64,000 bases of DNA, from the NCBI GenBank assembly GCA_964016985.1, contig OZ024836.1, positions 35,644,152 through 35,708,151 on the forward strand, read 5' to 3'. Both the position numbers and the translations under genes were made by a program. The DNA is from Anodontia alba. Lineage: Eukaryota; Mollusca; Bivalvia; Lucinida; Lucinidae. Every line of letters begins with the position of its first letter. Positions within the stretch are counted from its first letter, which is position 1. Below the pieces are notes generated by a model. It worked only from the letters and a program-made list of their open reading frames with translations, ran no database searches and was not told the DNA's origin. Positions 56,341-64,000 of this stretch are shown one piece after another.

Positions 56341-57306
56341 TAACGACGAAAGCTGATACCCCGACGAAAAATGATAGTCGGTATCATTTTTCGTGCATAA
56401 CGTTTGGAAAATGATACTCGGTATCATTTTCCGTACATCACTTACGAAACCTGAAACCGGGTTTTCAGAGTTGCAATTTTCGAATACCAGTAGCCACGAA
56501 AAATGATAGCAACAGGAAAAAGTCTTCATACAAGACAAACCATTTTGTCTCTTGTTCCTAATGTGCATACTGGGTGTCTCGTATTCTCCTCCAATTTGAG
56601 ACGTTCCGGCAAGAAACTGGATGTGCCGCACCATGTAGACACTGACTAGGGCCCAAGATTATAATAACATCGTAAAGTTAAGGTCATCCTTAACTTGACA
56701 ATTTTCCCAAATCTGACTAAAAGTGGGTTTCATGTTTTTCTTAGATAGGCTATGAGGCAAAATATGGTCACCGTGCACCGCCTCATGGAATTATGGAGGC
56801 TTATATGCGTGGATGCGCAAGCCAATCAGAATTTATTCCGTTGACAGCCAGTTTTAATGACATAAACAGGTTTCTTCACGTCACGGCTCAATGAACATAA
56901 CAGATAATATCTAATTTTTAACTAACGCAGACCTTTCGAAACTTGTACACATCCACAAACCATAACCTGGCTCTATTCATAATCAGCTGATTACTCACAG
57001 CCTATATCGAGGTAGGGAACGTCTGCTTTGTCGCAAGAACGTCAAACAGTAAAATATACAAGCCTGGTAGTAGGTGCTTATTTTGTGAGATTAATATAGC
57101 CTATATCCGCCATTTATAAAAAAAGAAAACAAACGAGAAAATCGGTAGGAACATTAGGAACAAAATCCAATAAGCGGTTTTACATGCATGTTGAGTTTTC
57201 GTGCTGGTAGCATTTTTCGCGGTATGCGAAAATTGCAAATCCGAAAACCCGGTATCATTTTTCGTACGTGTTGTACGAAAATTGATACCAGGTATCATTT
57301 TTCGTC
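56341..57306. mobile_element. ~965-bp inverted-repeat element with ACGAAAAATGATACC motifs
   Basis: Left (ACGACGAAAGCTGATACC, GACGAAAAATGATAG, GAAAACCCGG-type block) and right end (inverse: GTACGACGAAAAATGATACC) form roughly 150-bp inverted repeats. The motif ACGAAAAATGATA(C/G)C, or its inverse, occurs about seven times. No transposase. The right end is 74 bp past the stop of gene D. Confidence 0.78.
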
Positions 57307-57380
57307 GTACCATGTCCTTTCAAGGATAACTGTTTAAATGATTTCTATAATTAAGTATCATGTTGACGATATTATAGGTT

Positions 57381-57484
57381 CTAGAAGCAGTATCTGGAAA
57401 TACAAGCCCAGTGATTCAGTCGTCGGCACAATTCACAGAAAGCTTGCGCAAATGTTGTAATAGCCACACTCCTCTGTGTTCCAT
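57381..57484 (-). CDS. Gene D exon 2: C-terminal four-cysteine peptide
   Basis: Acceptor ATATTTCAG ends at 57485. The exon begins AT (completing Asp) and runs 33 codons to TAG. It reads DGTQRSVAITTFAQAF then CELCRRLNHWACISRYCF-stop, again C-x2-C-x7-C-x4-C. The lead-in matches B/C (DG...ITTFAQ), while the NHWxCIxRxCF end matches gene A, so D links the two subtypes. No Asn sequon. Spliced to 63662-63959 it gives a predicted 133-residue precursor; intron 6,177 bp. No clear AATAAA before the repeat that starts at 57306. Function unknown. Confidence 0.86.
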
Positions 57485-57514
57485 CTGAAATATAAAATAT
57501 AAAACTTTACCGCG

Positions 57515-57715
57515 GTCTAGGCTAATTCAGCAGACGATAAATTGGCGATATTTTTTTCTTTTTCCCCGAAATTAGGTTAGATATTTCTTGCAAATTGTCT
57601 CGTAAGGAGACAATTTGCATGAAATATTAAAGCCTATTTTCTTGAAAAAAAAAATACAAAAACAAAATCAAAATGTCGTCTGCTGAAAGTTTCACCCAGC
57701 AAGCAGAGCGCTAAA
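57515..57715. mobile_element. MITE family 6 copy beside gene D exon 2
   Basis: TTCAGCAGACGATAAATTG left, ATGTCGTCTGCTGAAAGTTT + CACCCAGCAAGCAG right; CTTGCAAATTGTCTC and GAGACAATTTGCATG pair. Confidence 0.8.
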
Positions 57716-57954
57716 AGTATTTGTTGAAGGTAACGTCCGAGTCAACAAAATAAGATTTGCAGTCGAACCAATTAAACCATCCGAATTTTATGTCGAATCT
57801 TATTAGTGATCGATTTTGACTTGTGCGGAAGGAAGTGCGGTTTAACTACCACATCTTTAGCATCGCTTAAAGATCGATGGCTTTAATAGCATTTGAGATG
57901 ACTGGATATATTTGGAAGAGTTTCCGACATTTCATTTGTACAAGGGAGACAAAT

Positions 57955-58140
57955 TTTGTGACTTCCTGTTTGCTTCCTGCACGCCAGTCCTTTTCTGAGA
58001 AGGGATCTACCCTAAAAGAAAAGAATTTTCTCCCCCTTGGGAGCAAATTCTTTCCTTTCAGAGTAGGTCCCTTTCTAGAATGGAGACAAAACCAACTTTG
58101 ATAGAGTTGTCTCCCTTGAAAGTGTAGCCAGTCCCCTTTA
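57955..58140. mobile_element. MITE family 5 copy
   Basis: CCTTTTCTGAGAAGGGATCT ... AAGAATTTTCTCCCCCTTGG faces GGGAGCAAATTCTTTCC + TTTCAGAGTAGGTCCC. Confidence 0.85.
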
Positions 58141-58236
58141 TTGAAAATCTAAATATTTTGATCTATTAAACAGAGACAATATTTTGTTAACTCGCATGTA
58201 ACTTCCATTCGTTCAGTACACCCGAAACTACCATAT

Positions 58237-59815
58237 TTAGGTTACGTATTGGGACATCTTAACTCTTTATCATACTTGCCCTTTAAATGGATGAAGCCCG
58301 TTTTACCACCTGTTAATGTGACTAAAACTGCTGAATGAGTCTACTGGGACACCTTAACTCTTTATCATACTTCCTCTTAAAGTGGATGATGTTCGTTTTA
58401 CCACCTGTTAATATGACTAAAACTACTGAAAGAGTCTATTGGGACATCTTAACTCTTTATCATACTTGCCTTTAAAGTGGATGATGTTCGTTTTACCACC
58501 TGTTAATGTGACTAAAACTGCTGAAAGAGTCTATTGGGACACCTTAACTCTTTATCATACTTCCTCTTAAAGTGGATGAAGTCGTTTTACCACCTGTTAA
58601 TGTGGCTAAAACTGCTGAAAGAGTCTATTGGGACACCTTAACTCTTTATCATTTATGCCCTTAAAGTGGATGAAGTCCATTTTACCACCTGTAAATGTAA
58701 CTAAAACTGCTGAAAGAATCTATTAGGACACCTAACTCTTTATCATACTTCTATTTAAAGTGGATGGAGTCCGTTTTACCACCTGTGAATGTGACGAAAA
58801 CTGCTGAAAGAGACTATCGGAACACCTTAACTCTTTATCATACTTGCCCTTAAAGTCAATCACGTCCGTTTTACCCGGCACCTGTTAATGTGACTAAAAC
58901 TGCTTAAAAATCTATAGGGACACTTTAACTTTTTATCATACTTCCCCTTGAAGTAGATGGAGTCCATTTTACCACCTGTTAATATGACTAAAACTGCTGA
59001 AAGGGTCTATTTGGACACCTTAACTCTTTATCATACTTCCTCTTGAAGTGGATGAAGTCCGTTTAACCACCTGTGAATGTGACTAAAACTGCTGAAAGAG
59101 TCTATCGGAACACATTAACTCTTTATCATACTTGCCCTTAAAGTCAATCGCGTCCATTTTACCACCTGTAAATGTAACTAAAACCGCTGAAAGAATCTAT
59201 TAGGACACCTAACTCTTTATCATACTTCTATTTAAAGTAAATGGAGTCCATTTTACCACCTGTTAATATGACTAAAACTGCTGAGAGGGTCTATTTGGAC
59301 ATATTAACTCTTTATCATACTTCCTCTTAAAGTGGATGAAGTCCGTTTAACCACCTGTTAATATGAGTAAAACTGCTGAAGAGTCTATTGGGACATTTTA
59401 ACACTTTATCATACTTCCTCTTAAAGTGGATGAAGTCCGTTTGTTTAACCACCTGTTAATGTGACTAAAACTGCTGAAACAGTCTATTGGGACATCTTAA
59501 TTCTTTATCATACATGCCCTTAAAGTAGATGGAGTCCATTTTACCACCTGTTAATGTGACTAAAACTGCTGAAAGAGTCTATTGGGACATTTTAACACTT
59601 TATCATACTTCCTCTTAAAGTGGATGAAGTCCGTTTGTTTAACCACCTGTTAATGTGACTAAAACTGCTGAAAGAGTCTATTGGGACATCTTAATTCTTT
59701 ATCATACATGCCCTTAAAGTAGATGGAGTCCATTTTACCACCTGTTAATATGACTAAAACTGCTAACAGAGTCTATTGGGACTTCTTAACTCTTGGTCAT
59801 ACTTGTCCTTAAAGT
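58237..59815. repeat. ~95-bp minisatellite, about 16 units
   Basis: Unit approximates CTATTGGGACACCTTAACTC + TTTATCATACTTCCTCTTAA + AGTGGATGAAGTCCGTTTTA + CCACCTGTTAATGTGACTAA + AACTGCTGAAAGAGT. The period is not a multiple of three and no frame stays open. In the intron of gene D. Confidence 0.95.
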
Positions 59816-59859
59816 GAATGAAGTCTGTTCAGTTCTATTGTTGGTCTGTCTTAAACGAG

Positions 59860-59940
59860 TTGCAATCGTAACACCTGATCAGACGTCGCGTTCTGCGGCG
59901 TCTGATCTGAGTCTACACTATTTGCTGAGGCATGTATGTC
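59860..59940. mobile_element. Family 7 fragment
   Basis: CCTGATCAGACGTCGCGTTC faces GCGGCGTCTGATCTGAGTCT; TACACTATTTGC tail. Confidence 0.65.
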
Positions 59941-60477
59941 TGAATACTAAAGCTAAATAGGTAATAGCGAAGCGCGTCGCGAACGAAGTGAGCTCTACGG
60001 TAGAGAATATGATCAATGAAAAGTAACATACAACAATATATACTTTCAGCAGAAATCGCTCTGACCAATTTTCTACCCGTTTTCTTCCCGGAAGTTGTCA
60101 AAAGTTGTCACCGGAAGTTGACAGGACTGGAGCGGACTTGATACTAATAAGCGTCACGAAGTGAGAAGAAATGAGTGTCAATAAGTGTCACGGACATATA
60201 TTGCTGATTATTTTTATTATTTATTTTTGATTTACATATATTTTTATATACTGATAGTCATTCTTTAGTGATGCTGTGAAGGACTTTTGAAGAGACTACA
60301 AACAGGGTCTGTGCTGTGCTCGCATTTAGGCAAAGCCTATTTTCATATTATACGTATATATATATTTAAAAAAAAATCAAAAGCATAGCTCCAGGTAAGG
60401 TGAAACTGTTGGTTATTATTCTGAAGATTTTTTTTTTGTAACTGCTGTATCAAAGCATAATAATTTGAAATGATTTT
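59941..60477. other. Gene D intron, no feature seen
   Basis: AT-rich, with short TATATA and poly-T runs. No gene. Confidence 0.5.
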
Positions 60478-60593
60478 AATGAATACACCTAATATACCAT
60501 TATTTTATAGATGATCGAAAAGACGTCCCTAAAACAGCCGCATTTGCCTTCTGACCTTGCGCTAAGATTACTTCTGAGTGGTTCGAACTATAT

Positions 60594-63500
60594 CACCCAG
60601 GGAAACCCGGTATCGGGATATCGGAGGTTGCGAGATTTCGGAGGTAAACAAATGATGTCATCCAGCGACAGTGTATATACTTATCCTCTTTTAGTGATCA
60701 AAAAAGAGCTTCTGGAGGATAAGCAACGTAACCTATATTTTCTCAGTTGAATAGTTTAATATACGAAAATTGCATTTCAATATAAAGTATCCTCCTTTTT
60801 ATTCAAAATCACGTTTGAAAAGGAAATTTCATTGTTTTTCACCCAAATTCCATTTTCAATTGTTTATAGCTTTTATCCTGTAAAGCTTTTTCATTGAGTA
60901 TGTATGTCTGTATAATCCAGAACCTTTCTATAAATTATACAAGAAATAGCAGATGTGAAAAAAATACTAAAGTGGCTGATTTTTTAGATTTCTTTAGGGT
61001 TGTTGTCATATTTATTGGTAACAGGATGTCGGAGGTATGATGCAGGGATGTCGGAGGACAGATTTATATTGGTTTACGGGATATCGGAGGAAAGAAAATT
61101 TTGTGTTCTTCTTAAAACGACTACATCTTTTCTGAAACGTGATTTTGCCTGGTTTAATATGTTGAAGACGATTACCTGAATCGTCAGGAGTTGCATGTAG
61201 CAAGCAAACAAAGCGTTTATGCTGACTGGCAAAGAATAAATGAAATAATGTGCCATAGACTTATCAAGATAAAACATCAAGATAACCAGCCTTCGTTATG
61301 AAAACCCCGGTAACAAACACGACTTCACATAGAAAAAGTGGGGATTGCAGGGCTATAAATCTTTTTTTTTTTTTTTTTTTTCTTGTTTCTGCTCTAAAAT
61401 ATGTATTGAGGTACTCTTAAGAACCACGTCGTTTCTGCTTTAAAACATAGGTTGCGGGTTATCGTTAGAACCGCCTCGATGAAAAAAAAAATAATAATAC
61501 GAAAATTAACAGTTTTCTTTCTGGAAAGTTTGTATTTTTAAGACATGAAAATTTCATTCTGCGTGTTTTCATATTTGTTCATCACAACGTTTTGTGCCTT
61601 TGGCGAGTTTCCAGGCTTATACACAGACTTTTGAAATGGAAGGGGCGGGTATTTGAATTCTTGGCTGTTCTTAAAGGGGACACAGATGCCAATAAAATGC
61701 CGATGGGGGACGCAAAATTAAGGAATGTAAAGTGGTTTTATGGCCACACCTGCATGATTTTTCAAATAATTGGCCCGAAAAGGGGTACAATCTCGTTTGA
61801 TCGTTTGGTCGGTCAGACACTCCATGGATTTTTCACTTACTTTTAATTTAGGCTTAAACACCTCAGGCCTGTGGGTTTTGAAATGGGGATGGTGTGACCG
61901 TATGCAAATGCTCAGAAAATGTTGATTAGAGGCGAAAATTAGGGGCGTAAACTGTGTTTTCAATTAAAATCTGCTTGATTTTTTAAATAATTTGTCCACA
62001 ATGGGGACTACGTTCGCCAACTCCCCCCACACTCCACCGCACCCCCCATCTGCTTGATTTTGAATAAATTTGTCCACCCCATCCCCAACCACCACACACA
62101 CGCGCGCGCGCGCGCACAGCGCGTATGGAAGAACACGTTACAAAATCTGCAATGTTTTCTATTGATAGCAAATAAAAATGACAAAGGTCTCCTCGATACA
62201 ACTCGATAGAACTCATATAATTATTATATCACGCTAGCAAATTTATGCGGTGAAGACTCCTTGCAAATCTCACTTATATTAGGAAAATGGGATTACAGGG
62301 GAATGTGTAATTTTCTGGCTGCTGCTTAAAAACCTAGATAAGCGGACTGTCCGTAAAGATTTGTAGACAACAGGGAGTTGAAAGCCCGTTTGGTATAGAC
62401 TGAGACTCAGAGATATGCTTCTTAACAGATTGTAAACATTTTTATAGAGCTCATCGTGTGATTATTATTATTATTAGAAGTAGTAGTATTATTATTGTTG
62501 TTGTTGCTAAATTCTATATTAAGCGACCCACCTAACACAGGTAATGGTCAAATATGATCGACTCAGTATAAGAAAATAGATAGATTCTTGTAATTAGATA
62601 TGCAAATGTCAGCCCGATGGACGAATAAGCACCTGTTGTTAACTTTATTATAGAGTTTTTGTACTGATATTGGTGAATATTGTGCCGAGTTGGGATATTG
62701 CTATAAATAATTTATATATCATAGATTTACAGTGGTAATGTTACGGTTATTATTTCTGATCTGATGGCACTCGTTGGCACCACATCGGCGCTGCGGTTCT
62801 TACGAGTTTCCAAAATCAACATTTCAGTCGAAACTTAGGTAGGAAAATATCACGTTTCACATACAGAACATCATTTTTGCAGCGAAAAGCTGTTTTATTG
62901 CATATGCATTCTTAAACGTAATGGGATTGGTTCTAGTAATATTATTACATTAAACTCTCCTTCAAACCAATCAAACCCTATTAAAATTGCTACAAAAAGA
63001 GACACTAGTATTTGCACACAGGCTTAGCACCATATTGTGCGGTTAGGGTTTTAATTTATATTACTTTTCTAGACAGAACTCACTCCGTCAATTTTCAGTG
63101 CCTCCGAAATCCAGCAACAGTCCCTCCGAGATCCACAGCATCATGTGTCAATGTACCTCCGAATATTCCGTTATCCAAAATTTCGCTAGTACTTGCTTTA
63201 AATTTCATCCGGAGGCGTTATTTTTTGTTGATAACTGAAACAACTATGAAGACAATCGAAGAAAAGATAAGTCTATCCCTGGGCAATAATAAACCAACAT
63301 GTCATTTACCATGATCGGGCTGGTAGCCGTCGAAAAGGCAAAAAATGAGATGAAAAATAGATCATCTTGGTTCAAATGCCGTTTTCACCTCCACAAAGTA
63401 GCTGAGAAAGGAAATATTTGCTTTAACATATTCATTATTATGTCTCTAGAACGAGCAACTCGGCTTTTTTATCAAATGATTAAGATATAAACTATCAAAA

Positions 63501-63594
63501 ATGGATAAGTACATACCCTGTCGCTGGATGACGTCATTTGTTTACCTCCGAAATCTCGCAGCTCCGATATCCCGATATCGGGTTTCCCTGGGTG
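60594..63594. mobile_element. 3.0-kb non-autonomous DNA transposon with ~92-bp TIRs and TATAT target duplication
   Basis: TATAT at 60589-60593 and 63595-63599 flanks an element starting CACCCAGGGAAACCCG and ending with its inverse. TIRs (60594 to about 60685, about 63503 to 63594) differ by only a few bases. Subterminal TCGGAGG motifs point inward on the left (61027, 61048, 61084 area) and appear inverted as CCTCCGA on the right (63100-63180). The interior has a diverged family-2 MITE piece (61300-61490), a (CG)8 tract at 62104 and no transposase frame. Superfamily not assigned. Confidence 0.87.
61300..61490 (-). mobile_element. Diverged MITE family 2 piece inside the transposon
   Basis: AAAAGTGGGGATTGCAGGG, TTGTTTCTGCTCTAAAAT, ATCGTTAGAACCGCCTCGAT; arms incomplete, with a T23 run. 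Confidence 0.6.
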
Positions 63595-63661
63595 TATATG
63601 TCTAGAATAAATTTCAGTGGTCAGACAGATGTTCGAGCCATTGAAGTTCGAATGTACTTAC

Positions 63662-63959
63662 CAGGATTGACAGGATCTTCTCTGTTTCTTTCTTCCATCC
63701 AACGGATCACGCTATCAATAAGCCGACTCCTTCTTCTTAGTTGAACGAGAGAAATCCCTCGGTCTTGATAGCCCCGAAGGGATTCAAGCGTCCTTTGTAA
63801 TCCACCTCTGTCCGGGCCCCGTCGGGGGTTGAATCTGCCAAGAAACATTCCCACTATAGAACCAATAGGTCTTCTAAGTCGCACCTGTTGGGCGTATGTT
63901 GCCATGACCACAATACTGAGTATTATAACCATATTGAATGTGTTCGTACGTTTGTCCAT
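63662..63959 (-). CDS. Gene D exon 1: signal peptide and basic prosegment
   Basis: ATG at 63959. Hydrophobic core MVIILSIVVMATYA, likely cut before QQ. An Arg/Gly-rich linker (RLRRPIGSIVG, RFNPRRGPDRGG) is followed by the family block as LRGYQDRGISLVQLRRRSRL, then IDSVIRWMEERNRED and VNP-G at donor G|GTAAGT (63661). The paralogous donor position and phase fix the exon end; the frame would otherwise run about 13 codons into a MITE. Compared with B and C the linker is Arg-rich rather than Lys-rich and the second Tyr is Gln. Upstream sequence is cut by the window edge. Same gene as 57381-57484. Function unknown. Confidence 0.86.
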
Positions 63960-63970
63960 TTTGATACAAC

Positions 63971-63978
63971 TGACGTCA
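63971..63978. promoter_or_regulatory. CRE-type palindrome upstream of gene D
   Basis: TGACGTCA 11 bp upstream of the ATG of gene D. The full consensus is seen, but it may sit in the 5' UTR, and nothing equivalent is visible before A, B or C. Weak call. Confidence 0.25.
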
Positions 63979-64000
63979 CGAAAACGTAATTGTCCAACAC

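Larger units (their letters stand above)
60478..63659 (+). mobile_element. MITE family 1, copy f, split by a 3.0-kb transposon
   Basis: Right half of the family-1 consensus: GAATACACCTAATATACCAT ... GAGTGGTTCGAACTA up to 60593, then, after the insert, GTCTAGAATAAATTTCAGTG ... TTCGAGCCATTGAAGTTCGA up to the TA at 63655-63656. Its edge is inside the splice donor region of gene D exon 1. The left half is lost. Confidence 0.85.

Noticed and set aside
63012..63314. 100-codon frame as a transposase remnant
   Set aside because: Lies in the subterminal repeat part of the 3.0-kb element and shows no DDE-type or zinc-binding motif.

Overview
The window reads as AT-rich, intron-rich, transposon-packed nuclear DNA of an invertebrate, most probably a marine bivalve. 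The bivalve call is an inference from general familiarity with these repeats (Penelope-like RT relics, tRNA-derived SINEs, many hairpin MITEs, gene-poor AT-rich DNA); the species is not determinable here. There is no prokaryotic gene organisation and no rRNA or functional tRNA.

Main result. Under the repeats lies a head-to-tail array of four paralogous two-exon genes, all on the minus strand, called A to D here in + coordinate order: A (exon 1 9730-10024, exon 2 7701-7792), B (37009-37291, 24049-24158), C (47147-47435, 42420-42532) and D (63662-63959, 57381-57484). Each exon 1 encodes a signal peptide plus a basic linker ending in a conserved block (Y-Y/Q-x2-G-[LMI]-[ST]-[LV], then R/K-rich helix). 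It stops at a phase-1 GT donor inside a Gly codon (A-C-D-B pattern G|GT). Each exon 2 starts with a phase-compatible AG acceptor and encodes a short C-terminal peptide with the invariant spacing C-x2-C-x7-C-x4-C next to the stop. Predicted precursors are 128, 130, 133 and 133 residues. I recognise no known family. They look like secreted cysteine-rich peptide precursors (hormone-like, defence or venom-like are all open).

Layout. 1-3.2 kb: broken LINE with endonuclease and RT. 3.2-7.7 kb: microsatellite, MITEs, Penelope-like (PLE) tail. 7.7-10.0 kb: gene A, with a LINE tail and a MITE in its intron. 10-19 kb: MITEs, a SINE with 13-bp target duplication, two long-inverted-repeat elements. 19.0-21.2 kb: 54-bp minisatellite. 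24.0-37.3 kb: gene B, whose 12.9-kb intron is filled by an ERE-like repeat array, PLE sequence, a second SINE and a triplicated coding fragment. 38-42 kb: PLE relics and MITEs. 42.4-47.4 kb: gene C. 47.9-52.8 kb: 84-bp minisatellite split by a 2.6-kb element carrying 128-bp repeats. 54.9-57.3 kb: MITEs, a block duplicated from 38.7 kb, a 1-kb inverted-repeat element. 57.4-64.0 kb: gene D, with a 95-bp minisatellite and a 3.0-kb DNA transposon in its intron.

How it fits together. B and C are the youngest pair: exon 2 differs mostly at synonymous sites, intron blocks at 29.1 and 44.6 kb match, and a block upstream of B (38.7-39.4 kb) matches one upstream of C (55.4-56.2 kb). The array therefore grew by tandem duplication and was then inflated by transposons, while the small exons were conserved.
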